Part shown: one piece after another, positions 1 to 9,226 of the stretch
How positions within the stretch are numbered: the first letter of the stretch is position 1
How the letters are laid out: each line of letters starts with the position of its first letter
Source: Paracoccaceae bacterium
GTDB taxonomy: Bacteria > Pseudomonadota > Alphaproteobacteria > Rhodobacterales > Rhodobacteraceae
Direction: 5' to 3'
Length of the DNA: 37,560 bases
Assembly (NCBI GenBank): GCA_018223125.1
Contig: JAAEZA010000043.1
Span: 1 to 37,560, forward strand
The notes under the pieces: generated by a model
Database searches by the model: none
What the model was told of the DNA's origin: nothing
Seen by the model: the letters and a program-made list of their open reading frames with translations, nothing else
Made by a program: the position numbers and the translations under genes

Positions 1-1208
1 GCGGTGTGGTGCCCGAAAAGAAAGAGAACCTTCCGGTGGAACTGCCCAAGGATGCGACGTTTGACCGTCCGGGCAATCCGCTGAACTGGCACCCCACGTG
101 GCGCGATGTACCCTGTCCAGAATGTGGTGCGCCGGCACAGCGGGAAACCGACACGATGGATACTTTCGTGGATTCCAGCTGGTATTTTGCCCGCTTCACA
201 GCCCCCCGTGCCGATACCCCGACCGTGGATGCGGATCTGTCCTACTGGATGAATGTGGACCAGTATATCGGCGGGGTGGAACACGCGATTCTGCATCTGC
301 TTTACGCGCGTTTCTTTGCACGGGCGATGAACCTGACCGGCCATATGCCCGACAGTGCGACCGAACCGTTTAACGCTTTGTTTACACAAGGCATGGTCTG
401 CCATGAAACCTACAAAGACCCTGACGGCAAATGGTTGAATCCGGATGAAATCAAACCGGTCAAGGGCGGTTATGAAACACTGGACGGGCGTCCCGTAACG
501 GTCGGGCCATCTATCAAGATGTCCAAATCCAAAAAGAACGTGGTCGATCCGGAAGACATTATTGATCAATACGGTGCGGATACCGCCCGTTGGTTCGTCA
601 TGTCCGACAGCCCGCCCGAACGGGATGTGGAATGGACAGCCTCCGGTGCAGAAGCCGCCTGGAAGCACCTGCAACGGGTCTGGCGTCTTGCCGATGAGCT
701 TGAGTCCGCAAGCGGCGAAGGGTCCGATGCGGATAACCTTGCACTGGAAAAAGCCTGCCACCGTGCCATTGACGAAGTGACCAAGGGGATTGAAGGTTTT
801 GCCTTCAACAAATCCGTGGCCAAACTTTACGAACTGACCAATGCGCTGGCAAAATCCAAAGCGGACAGGGCTACGCGCATCCGTGTTCTGAAAATTATGG
901 CGCAGTTGATGCAGCCGATGACCCCCCATCTGGCCGAGGAACTCTGGGCGCATCTGGGTGGCGAAGGTCTGGTGGCTCAGGCGGACTGGCCCAAGGCCGA
1001 TCCTGCAATGCTTGTGGATGACGAAGTCACACTGCCGATCCAGATCAACGGCAAGCGGCGCGATGAAATCACCGTGCCGAAATCCATGCCTAAAGAAGAG
1101 GTTGAAAAACAGGTTCTGGCCAACGAGACTGTGATCAAGATGCTGGACGGCGCTACGCCGAAAAAGCTGATCGTGGTTCCGGGGCGGATTGTGAATGTTG
1201 TTGTATAA
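1..1208 (+). CDS. leuS: Leucyl-tRNA synthetase, C-terminal part (5' end outside window)
   Basis: This cytoplasmic class I aminoacyl-tRNA synthetase charges tRNA-Leu. The frame is already open at base 3, so the start codon and the N-terminal catalytic half lie outside the window; about 400 residues remain. The stretch reading WYFARFTAP, the [20 protein letters not shown] segment and the KMSKS signature (codons at 516-530) are typical of bacterial LeuRS. The region after KMSKS is the helical anticodon-binding domain, and the end, reading [10 protein letters not shown], is the usual LeuRS C-terminus. The last 14 nt overlap the start of lptE, which implies translational coupling. The order leuS-lptE-holA is widespread in proteobacteria, which supports all three calls. 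Confidence 0.97.
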   Translation, partial: GVVPEKKENLPVELPKDATFDRPGNPLNWHPTWRDVPCPECGAPAQRETDTMDTFVDSSWYFARFTAPRADTPTVDADLSYWMNVDQYIGGVEHAILHLLYARFFARAMNLTGHMPDSATEPFNALFTQGMVCHETYKDPDGKWLNPDEIKPVKGGYETLDGRPVTVGPSIKMSKSKKNVVDPEDIIDQYGADTARWFVMSDSPPERDVEWTASGAEAAWKHLQRVWRLADELESASGEGSDADNLALEKACHRAIDEVTKGIEGFAFNKSVAKLYELTNALAKSKADRATRIRVLKIMAQLMQPMTPHLAEELWAHLGGEGLVAQADWPKADPAMLVDDEVTLPIQINGKRRDEITVPKSMPKEEVEKQVLANETVIKMLDGATPKKLIVVPGRIVNVVV

Positions 1209-1692
1209 CAGACGAAACTTTCTGGCGCTCGCCCTGTCGGGCGGCGTCGCGGCCTGCGGGTTCGAGCCTGTTTACAAAGAGGGCACAACCGCAGCCAGCC
1301 TGCGCGGGCAGATTGCGATTGATCTGGTCAAGGGGCGCAACGGGTTTGAACTGCGCCAGCAGCTTGAGGACCGTTTGGGCTATGCCGGTGACAGCGCACC
1401 CTATGTCCTGAATTTTTCCCTGAAGCTGAGCGAAAGCGCCCTTGCCGTGACCGAAGACGAAGGCACGACCCGCACCAGTCTGACCGGCACGGCGAAGTTC
1501 ACTGTAAGGGATCGCACGACACAACAGGTGGTGTTCGAGGATAGCGTGAAGAACGTCACCTCCTACGGCTCTACGTCGGAAACCTATCCGTCCAGTGTGG
1601 CGGAGCGGGATGCCAATACCCGCCTTGTCAAAGCGCTCGCCAACCAGATCGCGCAGCGTATTGCGATTACGTCAAACGGCTGGGCGGGATGA
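1195..1692 (+). CDS. lptE: LPS-assembly lipoprotein LptE
   Basis: LptE is an outer-membrane lipoprotein that plugs the LptD barrel and helps place lipopolysaccharide in the outer leaflet. The 165-residue product starts with a short positively charged segment (YNRRNF), a hydrophobic stretch and a lipobox ending SGGVAAC, so Cys21 should be lipidated and become the mature N-terminus. The rest is a small, soluble, beta-rich domain of the usual length for alphaproteobacterial LptE. The start lies inside leuS, and the stop overlaps the holA start (ATGA, 1689-1692). Primary sequence in this family is poorly conserved, so the call relies on the lipobox, the size and the leuS/holA neighbours. Confidence 0.88.
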   Translation: MLLYNRRNFLALALSGGVAACGFEPVYKEGTTAASLRGQIAIDLVKGRNGFELRQQLEDRLGYAGDSAPYVLNFSLKLSESALAVTEDEGTTRTSLTGTAKFTVRDRTTQQVVFEDSVKNVTSYGSTSETYPSSVAERDANTRLVKALANQIAQRIAITSNGWAG

Positions 1693-2711
1693 AACTGTCC
1701 GGTGCGCAGGCGTCAGCCTTTATCGCCAAACCCGAAGGCCCCCGCGCCGGTATTCTGCTTTACGGCATGGATGCCATGCGGGTGTCGCTGAAACGGCAGC
1801 AATTGATCAAGGCGCTTGTGGGGCCGAAGGCGGAAGAAGAAATGCGGCTGGAGCGGATCAACGGGGCTGATCTGCGCAAGGAACCGGCCCGTGTTCTGGA
1901 CAGCATGAAGGCGCAGGGCTTTTTTCCCGGTCCCCGTGTGGTGTTTGTCGAAGGCGCGACCGACGGGCTGACAGATGTGCTGGCCACCGCCCTGAAGGAA
2001 TGGACCAGAGAAGACGCAACCCTTGTGGCGACGGCAGGCAGCCTGAATGCCCGTTCCAAACTGCGCAAGGCGTTCGAGGGCGATCAGAGATCGCTGGCGA
2101 TCGGGATCTACGATGACCCGCCGGGGCGTGCGGATATTGAAAGGATGGCGAAAGAGGCCAATCTTTCGCACCTCTCCCAGTCTTCGATGGATGATCTGCT
2201 GACGCTGGCCCGCACGCTTGATCCGGGGGAAATGGCGCAGACGATTGAAAAGCTGGGCCTTTACAAATTCGGCGATGACACACCGGTTACAGGCGAAGAT
2301 ATTGATGCCTGTATGCCTGCGACGGCGGATGCAAATCTGGATGATGCGGTGCACGCTGCCGCCGAAGGGCGCAGTGCGGATGTCGTCCCCACGCTTAAAC
2401 GGCTGGCAGGGCAGGGCGTCAACCCGACAGCCCTGTGCATCGCTGCCACCCGCCATTTCCGAACACTGCACGCCGCAGCGACCCACCCTCAAGGCCCCGA
2501 TACGGCCCTGTCCCGTGCCCGCCCGCCCGTGTTCGGGCCGCGCAAGGACCGGCTGGTGCGACAGGCCCAGCGGCTTGGCGCGGCGCGGCTGGAAAAGGCG
2601 CTCGACGATCTGATGAACACGGATCTGACGCTGCGTTCCGCACGAAAGCCGCCTGAAATGGCACTGGTCGAAAGGGCCTTTATTCGCATATCAATGTTAA
2701 GACGGTCTTAG
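1689..2711 (+). CDS. holA: DNA polymerase III, delta subunit
   Basis: The delta subunit is the wrench of the clamp loader: it opens the beta sliding clamp so that it can be placed on primed DNA. The product is 340 residues, the expected length. The N-terminal part reads ILLYGMDAMRVSLKRQQ where HolA proteins carry their degenerate nucleotide-binding fold, with a conserved FFPGPRVVFVEGATD segment after it. The C-terminal helical collar contains the KDRLVRQAQRLG and ALDDLMNTDLTLRS stretches seen in this family. It overlaps lptE by 4 nt. The GST gene follows 11 nt downstream, so the four genes probably share one transcript. Confidence 0.93.
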   Translation: MKLSGAQASAFIAKPEGPRAGILLYGMDAMRVSLKRQQLIKALVGPKAEEEMRLERINGADLRKEPARVLDSMKAQGFFPGPRVVFVEGATDGLTDVLATALKEWTREDATLVATAGSLNARSKLRKAFEGDQRSLAIGIYDDPPGRADIERMAKEANLSHLSQSSMDDLLTLARTLDPGEMAQTIEKLGLYKFGDDTPVTGEDIDACMPATADANLDDAVHAAAEGRSADVVPTLKRLAGQGVNPTALCIAATRHFRTLHAAATHPQGPDTALSRARPPVFGPRKDRLVRQAQRLGAARLEKALDDLMNTDLTLRSARKPPEMALVERAFIRISMLRRS

Positions 2712-2722
2712 GGAGAGAGCAG

Positions 2723-3322
2723 ATGTACACATTGGTCGGGTCACCGAAAACGCGGGCCTTCCGCGTGCTTTGGGCTTTGGAGGAGCTGGGGCTGGAATAC
2801 GATCTGGTGCCGGATAACCCACGCGGGGAAACAGCCTCGACTCTGAACCCGACGGGCAAGATTCCCAGCCTGAAAGTGGGCGAGGCCACAATTATCGATT
2901 CTGTGGCGATCCTGCAGTATCTTGCGGACAAACACGGCGCGCTAACCTATGCGGCAGGCACGCTGGAACGGGCCGCGCAGGACAGTTTCACCCAGTTTAT
3001 CTGTGATGAAATTGACGGGGCGCTCTGGACAGCGGCGCGCAACAAATTCGTCAACCCCGAAGAAAAGCGCGTACCAGCGATCAAGGACATCCTGATCTGG
3101 GAGATGGAACGCTCTCTCAAGGCGCTGGAACAGCGTCTGGGGGACAATGAATTCCTGATGGGGGACAAGTTCACGGTGCCCGATATCCTGTTGACCCATT
3201 GCGCAGGCTGGATGCGCGGCACGGGGTTCCCGCTGGAAAGTGACACGCTGCGGGCCTATGTGCGGCGCAACATCAATCGGGATGCCTACAAAAAGGCCGA
3301 TGCGATCCGCAATCCTGCCTAG
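2723..3322 (+). CDS. Glutathione S-transferase family protein
   Basis: This is a cytosolic thioredoxin-fold plus helical-domain protein of 199 residues, the normal size for a soluble GST. The N-terminal domain opens with MYTLVGSPKTRAFRVLWALEE, and the segment NPTGKIPSLKVGEATIIDSVAI carries the cis-Pro (IPSL) and the Glu/Asp-Ser glutathione-binding region in the form D-S. The C-terminal helical domain has the conserved FTVPDILLTH helix start. Ser7 or Ser-Pro near the N-terminus may act as the activating residue. A GGGAGAG ribosome-binding site precedes the ATG by a few bases. It ends 4 nt before the convergent flavoprotein gene. The substrate cannot be told from sequence. Confidence 0.9.
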   Translation: MYTLVGSPKTRAFRVLWALEELGLEYDLVPDNPRGETASTLNPTGKIPSLKVGEATIIDSVAILQYLADKHGALTYAAGTLERAAQDSFTQFICDEIDGALWTAARNKFVNPEEKRVPAIKDILIWEMERSLKALEQRLGDNEFLMGDKFTVPDILLTHCAGWMRGTGFPLESDTLRAYVRRNINRDAYKKADAIRNPA

Positions 3323-3326
3323 AAAA

Positions 3327-4523
3327 CTATGGTTCTTGTGATCTGGCTGCACGGGCTGCTGCCAGACCTGCGGCACGACCCGTGGCAAGGCAGGCGGTGA
3401 TGAGATAGCCGCCTGTTGGTGCTTCCCAGTCCAGCATTTCACCCGCGCAATAAACGCCCTTGGCACAGGTGAGCTCGAAATCGTCCGAGACTGAGTCCCA
3501 GCAAAGCCCTCCGGCCACCGAAATTGCCTGATCCAGTGGCGCGGTGCCTGTGTAGGGAATTGTTAAGGCTTTCAGGGTAGACCCGAGCGTATCGCGGGGT
3601 GTCTGGCGGGCGCATTCCAGAAACAACGCGGTTTTCGCCGGGTCCAGTCGCAGGGTCTTGCGCAGGATGTTGGTCAGGGAAGTCTTTGCCCCCGCCTTGT
3701 CGATCCGTTCCTGTAACTGCTGTGCCGTGCGGTCGGGAAACAGGTCAATCCGCAATTCTGCACCTGCGCGAAAGGCGGCGGAGAACTGGTAGATCAGCGA
3801 TCCTTCCAACCCTGCGCGGGATATTACGGCCTCTCCCTCGGCGGTTTTGCCACCGCTGCTCAGGGCGATAGATTTCAGCGGGCTGCCGAAAACATCGGCC
3901 ATATGGGCGGACCAACCGACGGTAATGCCCATGTTGGACGGGGCAAATGCGCTTAGTTTTGCGCCTTTTTCTGCCAGCAGTGCGGTCCACGCCCCGTCAG
4001 AGCCGAGCCGCGTCCAACTTGCCCCGCCAAGTGCAAGAACGGTAACCTTCGGGCGAACGGTTTGAACCCCCTCTGGCGTGTCGAATCGAAAACAAGCCCC
4101 CTCCCATCCGGTCCAGCGCCAGCGCGTTTTCAGGGTGACGTCCTTTTGATTCAGCCGCGACAGCCAGTTGCGCAGCAGCGGAGAGGCTTTCATGACTTTC
4201 GGAAACACCCGACCGGATGATCCGGTAAAGACGCTTTGCCCCAAATCTTCAGCCCAGCGTTTGACCTGTTGCGGATCGAACTCCGACAGTGCCGTGCCCA
4301 AAGGTCCAGCCGCTGAACCAAAAGCCGCCAGAAACGGGGCTTCGGCTTCGTCTTTGGTCAGGTTCAGGCCGGATTTCCCCGCCATCAGAAACTTGCGCCC
4401 GACAGAGGGTTTCGCCTCTGTCAGCAACACTGATAGCCCCGCTTCTGCTAGCATTTCTGCTGCCATCAGCCCCGCAGGACCGGCGCCGATCACCAGCGCA
4501 TCGGGTGTTTGATCTGCCGTCAT
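3327..4523 (-). CDS. TIGR03862/HI0933-type FAD-dependent flavoprotein
   Basis: This is a 398-residue NAD(P)/FAD-dependent oxidoreductase of the BaiN/HI0933-like group. The N-terminus has a Rossmann dinucleotide motif reading VIGAGPAGLMAAEMLAEAG, followed by the family hallmark GRKFLMAGKSGLNLT (around residues 42-56). A second conserved block, VLALGGASWTRLGSDG, lies in mid-protein, and the C-terminus closes the FAD site with CAGEMLDWEAPTGGY and a GRAAGLAAA helix. The physiological substrate of this subgroup is not established. It is the last gene of the minus-strand run that begins with the MscS channel, 8 nt after the crotonase gene. It converges on the GST gene with a 4-nt gap and no visible terminator. 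Confidence 0.9.
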   Translation of the reverse strand: MTADQTPDALVIGAGPAGLMAAEMLAEAGLSVLLTEAKPSVGRKFLMAGKSGLNLTKDEAEAPFLAAFGSAAGPLGTALSEFDPQQVKRWAEDLGQSVFTGSSGRVFPKVMKASPLLRNWLSRLNQKDVTLKTRWRWTGWEGACFRFDTPEGVQTVRPKVTVLALGGASWTRLGSDGAWTALLAEKGAKLSAFAPSNMGITVGWSAHMADVFGSPLKSIALSSGGKTAEGEAVISRAGLEGSLIYQFSAAFRAGAELRIDLFPDRTAQQLQERIDKAGAKTSLTNILRKTLRLDPAKTALFLECARQTPRDTLGSTLKALTIPYTGTAPLDQAISVAGGLCWDSVSDDFELTCAKGVYCAGEMLDWEAPTGGYLITACLATGRAAGLAAARAARSQEP

Positions 4524-4531
4524 TGCCAGCC

Positions 4532-5269
4532 TTAAACCGCTTCCGTTTCCGTGCCCTGCGGGCGGCCGGTGATCCGCGCAATGGCTGCGGGGTCATCTTC
4601 ATAAGCGGCCTTGTAGCAATCCTGCAATTCTGCGGCATCCGGATCATCGAACAGCCGGTTTATGGCGGCGATGCTTTGGGGCTTTGCTGCGGCGGCATCG
4701 CCGGTCAGGCTTGCAAGCAGGCTGTCAAACTCTGCCAGTGGCAGCACCCGCTCCACCAGTCCGATTTGCAGGGCTTCCGCCGCGTCGAGCTTTTGTCCGC
4801 CCATCAGGATCAGTTTGGCACGGGCCGTGCCGATCAATGCGGCCAGTCGTTTCACGTCGTCGGGTTGGGGCAGAAAGCCCCGTTTGAGGACCGGATAGAA
4901 AAACCTTGCGTCCGGCGTGGTAATCCGCAGGTCGCAAGCCAGGGCCAGCGCGAAACCGCCCCCCGCCAGCGTGCCGTTCAGCGCGGCGATGGTCAGGCAG
5001 GGCAGGGCGGCAATCGCACCGGAGGCGTCAGACCAGAGGGGGCTTCGGGTGAAGGCATACATATCCTCGCCACCGCCCACATCGGCACCGGCGCAAAACA
5101 CACGTTCACCCGCCCCTGTCAGGACGAAACTGCGCAATTCGGGATCGGCTTGCGCCTTTCGCGCCGCCGCAGCCACGTCGCGCAGCATATCGGGGGACAG
5201 GGCGTTGGCCTTGTCGGGCCGGTTCAGCGTGACGCGCCACTGCCCGTTCTGGTTCTCTACGTCGATCAA
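4532..5269 (-). CDS. Crotonase-fold protein (enoyl-CoA hydratase/isomerase family) lacking both catalytic Glu
   Basis: This 245-residue protein has the crotonase fold, which binds acyl-CoA thioesters and stabilises an enolate in an oxyanion hole. Visible motifs are the CAGAD loop (residues 59-63) and NGTLAGGGFALALACDLR (from about residue 98). Aligned by eye to rat enoyl-CoA hydratase, the catalytic Glu144 position (GGGCE) is Ala107 and the Glu164 position (QPEI) is Val127. A classical hydratase reaction is therefore unlikely; another crotonase chemistry such as isomerisation, decarboxylation or thioester hydrolysis is possible. The start overlaps the SDR stop by 4 nt (5266-5269), so the two are translationally coupled and may act in one acyl-CoA pathway. 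Confidence 0.87.
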   Translation of the reverse strand: MIDVENQNGQWRVTLNRPDKANALSPDMLRDVAAAARKAQADPELRSFVLTGAGERVFCAGADVGGGEDMYAFTRSPLWSDASGAIAALPCLTIAALNGTLAGGGFALALACDLRITTPDARFFYPVLKRGFLPQPDDVKRLAALIGTARAKLILMGGQKLDAAEALQIGLVERVLPLAEFDSLLASLTGDAAAAKPQSIAAINRLFDDPDAAELQDCYKAAYEDDPAAIARITGRPQGTETEAV

Positions 5270-6027
5270 ATCAGCCCCACCCGTTTACGGATGTTTTCAT
5301 CCCGCAGGGAGACCACGGCGCCGCGGTAATCATCGCTGTCGCTTGTGGACATCCAGACCAGCGTATCGGCCACCCATTCCGGCGGGATGTGATCCTCCCA
5401 GTCAAGCTGGCTGACAGGATTAACGCCGGATTTCTTGATTACCCGCTGCATTTCCGTCGCCACGGTTCCGGGAGACAGGACCAGTGCGCGAATGTTGTTT
5501 GCGCTTTCTTCTTCGTGAAGGCAGGCGTTCAGGTGGTGGGCTGCTGCTTTGGAACTGCAATAGTGGGACCAGCCTTCAAGCGCGCCGGTGGCAGCGCCCG
5601 AACCGATGGTGATTATGCTGCCGCCACCTGCGGGTTTCATCACCGGAAGGGCGGCGCGGATGCCGTAAAACACGCCTTTGACGTTAACGTCGATGATGGT
5701 GTCCCATGCCGCAACAGTTGCGTTTTCCAGCCGTTCCACAGGGTCCAGCGCACCGGCATTGTTGATCAGGATGTCGAGCCCGCCGAACGCTGAACTGGCA
5801 CGGTCTACGGCAGCCTGAACCTGTTCAAAATCCGCCACATCGGTTTTCTGCGCAATCGCGGTGCCGCCGTTTTTTGTGATCTCGGCGGCGATTTCTTCGA
5901 TTTCTCCGCCGGAGCGGGCGCAAAGCATCACCTTCGCGCCCAGTTCGGCAAATTTGCGCGCCGCCGCCGCGCCAATGCCGCGGCTGGCCCCCGTGATCAT
6001 CACAGATTTGTTCTTCACATCCGTCAC
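5266..6027 (-). CDS. SDR-family NAD(P)-dependent oxidoreductase
   Basis: This is a classical short-chain dehydrogenase/reductase of 253 residues that should oxidise an alcohol or reduce a carbonyl with NAD(P). It shows the TGASRGIG cofactor motif (residues 12-19), NNAGALDP in the middle, a Ser within IITIGSGAA as the catalytic Ser candidate, and the YCSSK active-site Tyr-x-x-x-Lys. Arg37-38-equivalent specificity is not clear: the loop reads MLCARSGGE, and its Arg would favour NADP. It lies 4 nt after the MBL hydrolase gene and overlaps the crotonase gene, so it belongs to the same minus-strand operon. The substrate is unknown. Confidence 0.93.
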   Translation of the reverse strand: MTDVKNKSVMITGASRGIGAAAARKFAELGAKVMLCARSGGEIEEIAAEITKNGGTAIAQKTDVADFEQVQAAVDRASSAFGGLDILINNAGALDPVERLENATVAAWDTIIDVNVKGVFYGIRAALPVMKPAGGGSIITIGSGAATGALEGWSHYCSSKAAAHHLNACLHEEESANNIRALVLSPGTVATEMQRVIKKSGVNPVSQLDWEDHIPPEWVADTLVWMSTSDSDDYRGAVVSLRDENIRKRVGLI

Positions 6028-6031
6028 TGTT

Positions 6032-6856
6032 TTAGTCCTCTTTGAAAATATAGCCTTTGCCCGCCCGTTCGAGCCTGCCGATATTCGGGCGCAACATATG
6101 CCCGCCCGACAGTTTCATCCCGTCTGTTGTCACCATATCCAGCGTGCGCTTTCTTGTGGCGCGGGCCTGATCCATATCGATGTCAAAGGCGATGCCGATT
6201 TCGGGATCGGCAAATTGCAACACCTGTGCATGGGCGATATCGCCCACATGGGCGAAACTGTCAGATCCGCTGTCCGCGCGAAACCCCATATGGCCGGGTG
6301 TATGGCCGGGCAGGTTCAGCGCCGTCACGTCCCGAACCAGCGTATCACCGTCCTTGATCTGTTCTGTGCGGGGCGCATAGGCCGCAAGGGTCGCCTGGGC
6401 CAGTTGTTGCCATTGCGCCAGCGTTTCGTCGGTAAATACCTGTGACGACCAGAACTTGTGATCCGCCTCGGACACCAGCATCTGTGCTTTTTCAAACACC
6501 GGCTGGCCCTCTTTGGTTAATGCCCCTGCAATGTGATCGGGGTGCAGATGGGTGAAATACAGATGGGTGATTTCATCCGGCCCGATGCCGGCTTCTTCCA
6601 GCGCGTCGCCAAGATAGCCACAGGTCGGGCCGAACAGATCGCGCGGGCCGGCATCCACCAGCATGGTATCGCCGCCGGATTTTACCACGAAAGCGTTAAA
6701 GTTCGTGTCGATGGCCTCTGCCTTGGCCTCTGCCAGCAGGGCGTCGATCTTTGCTTCTTCGGTTCCGGGGAAGAGTTCTGCGCCGAATTGGGTTTCGCCG
6801 TCGGTCAGGGCGATGATTTCCACATCGCCTACGGTGGTTCTGTTGATACGAGACAT
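6032..6856 (-). CDS. MBL-fold metallo-hydrolase (YtnP/lactonase-like)
   Basis: This 274-residue metallo-beta-lactamase-fold hydrolase has the two-metal motif THLHPDH (His103, His105, Asp107, His108), a downstream metal His in LPGHTPGHMGF and an Asp in HVGDIAHA. The layout, with a LVDAGPRDLFG strand before the motif, resembles the methyl-parathion-hydrolase/YtnP branch, some of which open acyl-homoserine lactones. A role in lactone or ester hydrolysis is an inference only. No signal peptide is evident, so it is probably cytosolic. The ATG is preceded by a strong AGGAGG site. It follows the mscS gene by 30 nt and precedes the SDR gene by 4 nt. Confidence 0.9.
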   Translation of the reverse strand: MSRINRTTVGDVEIIALTDGETQFGAELFPGTEEAKIDALLAEAKAEAIDTNFNAFVVKSGGDTMLVDAGPRDLFGPTCGYLGDALEEAGIGPDEITHLYFTHLHPDHIAGALTKEGQPVFEKAQMLVSEADHKFWSSQVFTDETLAQWQQLAQATLAAYAPRTEQIKDGDTLVRDVTALNLPGHTPGHMGFRADSGSDSFAHVGDIAHAQVLQFADPEIGIAFDIDMDQARATRKRTLDMVTTDGMKLSGGHMLRPNIGRLERAGKGYIFKED

Positions 6857-6886
6857 GGTTTCCTCCTCTTGCGTGTTTCGTGTGGC

Positions 6887-9226
6887 CTAACGGTCGTCTT
6901 CATCGTTGCCTTCGGGCTGGCCTTGCATTTCATCTTCTTCGATCGCTGCCAGTGCAGCGGCGCCGACAGCTTCTTTCTGCTTCTTGGTCAGGTCATTCGG
7001 ATCCACATCGGCCAGTCGCACTGTCACCTCTTTATGGGCAAAGCGGATGCCTTCCCGCTCGAACAGGTCGCGGATTTCCTGATAGACCCGTTTGCGCAGG
7101 ATCCACTGGTCGCCGGGTTTGGTCATGAACTTCACGCGGATGATCATGGCGCTGTCCTGCATCTCGATCACGCCCTGAGACTTCAGCGGTTGCAGGAACT
7201 GATGCCCGACCACTTCGTCTTCCAGCAGTTCCTGCCCCAGTTTCTTGACCAGTTTGCGGACTTTTTCAACATCCGTATCGTAGGTTACACGCAGCTTCAG
7301 CTTCATCATCACCCAGTCGCGGGAGAAGTTCGTCAGATGCTGGATTTCCCCGAAGGGCACCGTGTGCAGCGGTCCGAGGTGGTGGCGCAACTGGAAAGAG
7401 CGGACAGAGATTTTTTCAACCGTCCCTTTGACAGAACCGATGTCGATATATTCGCCCTTGCGAAACGCATCATCAAACAGAAAGAACGCGCCCGAGAAAA
7501 TATCCCGCACCAGTGCCTGCGCACCAAAGCCGATGGCCAGACCCACCACACCGGCACCGGCGAACAGGGCCGAGACATTGATCCCGATGTTCGTCAGGGC
7601 AATCAGGGCAAAAGCGACGAAGATGATCGCAAGCAGGAAATTGCGAAAGAGCGGTAGCAGCGTCGCAAGCCGTGAAGCCCCGCCCGCTCCGCCTTCGTCT
7701 CCGGGGGCAACTTCAACCGCATCGCCGCCTTCTTCGGTGATTTTCTGGTCAATCCAGATGCGGACAAAATGGTAAATGACATACCCGATGAACAGGATCG
7801 TCACGATGTCGTAGATCCGGTCAAAACGGCTGGTGGCGATCATATCAAGATCAATCTGCCATATTTCCGTGATCGCCCAGAACGCCGCGACAACGGCCAG
7901 TATATTGGCAATGCGGCGGGAAAGATCCTCATACGTGTGCATCTTGTGGGTGTTCAGGAAAGGCGCGAGTTCGTTTTCGGTTTCCTTGTCGTCTTCGGTG
8001 ATGTCCGAACCGGCCTCCGGGCCGTGGCTGTCCTCTGCGGCTTTGGCACGCCATTGTTCCAGCAGACGCTGGCGGTGGAAGAAGCGTTCGATCAGATAGC
8101 CCACGATCCCGTAGACGACTGTCACCGTCAGCAACACCAGATAAAAGCCGGTGATCAGGGGCAGGCCAAGGGGTTGTGCCTCGATCAGGCGATAGGTCAT
8201 CTCCGCCCATGCAATGAAGAAATAGGCGATGACCAGTGGCGCCCATGCCTGTGATGCTATTCTTGTGGGCAGGGAGGCATCTTCATAGCGTTCACCGTTC
8301 AGAATGGCTTCGGAGACGGCCCTGCGGTTGAACAGGACCATCGCCACATTGAGAAAGACAACGAACAGTGTGAGGGCAGATGTCAGGAGTGCGTGGATAT
8401 CATAACTGAGGCCAAGTTCTTTCATCCATGCACAAAAGTTGACCACAATGGCAGAGATCGTCGCCACGGTCCACAGCCAGTAAAACAGCTTGTGTGCGTC
8501 CTTGTCCGAAAAATGCGGGATACGGTATTTTTCGAGATAGGGGGACAGAATCATCCGCCATAAGAACACAACACTCCGCGTCACAACATAGGTCAGGTAG
8601 ATATAGGCAACGGTCAGGCGCACGGTGCCGTCTTCGGATTCCCCGAATATGGCAATTCCGACACCGTAAGAAATCATCACCACCAGCGCGAGCCCGATCA
8701 TGGCAAGTATGGTGCGCAACAGAAGAATTGGCAGCTTGTCTGTGTAGCCGATCGGGTCCGGTTTCTGCAAACTTATGAACCACGGTCCGACCAGACGTTT
8801 CCCGTAGGTCTCCCGTACGATCAATTCGGACAGGATCAGGCTGATCATCGTGGTCAGCAGGATAAAGAAATAGATCGAATAATGTCCCGTCGGGCTTTGC
8901 CCGTTCAGGATGAAAATGATCTCTTCCATCGCTTCGGGGGCACGGGCCACGCGATTGCGCAAGGTCGTGCGAAATGTATAGGCCCGTTCCTGCGTCTTCA
9001 TCAGAAGCGAGCCTTCGTATCGCTCTGCCTCGGTCTGTTCCTCGGTTTTGGCCGGACCGTCAGGGTTGATCACAATGACCTGCATCCCCGAATCCGTCGC
9101 GGATTTAATGATGTCGTCCATAGGGTTGGATGACGAACTTCCGGTGGATTGGGCCTGCGCAAATCCGGCGATCATGGCAAAAAGCGCGGTAATCAGACAC
9201 AGACGAAGAGAGCGGATGATGGTCAT
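6887..9226 (-). CDS. Large MscS-family mechanosensitive ion channel
   Basis: This inner-membrane tension-gated channel of 779 residues should release solutes on hypo-osmotic shock. I choose the ATG at 9226 (MTIIRSLRL) because it starts a clear signal peptide ending in GFAQAQ and has an AAAGGG site just upstream; the open frame continues 46 codons further without such support. A long N-terminal region has many hydrophobic segments. The MscS core lies around residues 545-650: a glycine/alanine-rich pore helix (NVSALFAGAGVVGLAIGFG), then ALVRDIFSGAFFLFDD and the beta domain starting KGEYIDIGSVKGTVEKI. The C-terminus is acidic. It is much longer than E. coli MscS and resembles the YbdG/MscK-like large forms. 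It heads the minus-strand run. Confidence 0.92.
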   Translation of the reverse strand: MTIIRSLRLCLITALFAMIAGFAQAQSTGSSSSNPMDDIIKSATDSGMQVIVINPDGPAKTEEQTEAERYEGSLLMKTQERAYTFRTTLRNRVARAPEAMEEIIFILNGQSPTGHYSIYFFILLTTMISLILSELIVRETYGKRLVGPWFISLQKPDPIGYTDKLPILLLRTILAMIGLALVVMISYGVGIAIFGESEDGTVRLTVAYIYLTYVVTRSVVFLWRMILSPYLEKYRIPHFSDKDAHKLFYWLWTVATISAIVVNFCAWMKELGLSYDIHALLTSALTLFVVFLNVAMVLFNRRAVSEAILNGERYEDASLPTRIASQAWAPLVIAYFFIAWAEMTYRLIEAQPLGLPLITGFYLVLLTVTVVYGIVGYLIERFFHRQRLLEQWRAKAAEDSHGPEAGSDITEDDKETENELAPFLNTHKMHTYEDLSRRIANILAVVAAFWAITEIWQIDLDMIATSRFDRIYDIVTILFIGYVIYHFVRIWIDQKITEEGGDAVEVAPGDEGGAGGASRLATLLPLFRNFLLAIIFVAFALIALTNIGINVSALFAGAGVVGLAIGFGAQALVRDIFSGAFFLFDDAFRKGEYIDIGSVKGTVEKISVRSFQLRHHLGPLHTVPFGEIQHLTNFSRDWVMMKLKLRVTYDTDVEKVRKLVKKLGQELLEDEVVGHQFLQPLKSQGVIEMQDSAMIIRVKFMTKPGDQWILRKRVYQEIRDLFEREGIRFAHKEVTVRLADVDPNDLTKKQKEAVGAAALAAIEEDEMQGQPEGNDEDDR

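Noticed and set aside
6533-7657. Plus-strand open frame of 374 codons opposite the MBL and MscS genes
   Set aside because: It spans two well-supported minus-strand genes and the gap between them and shows no domain or ribosome-binding site.
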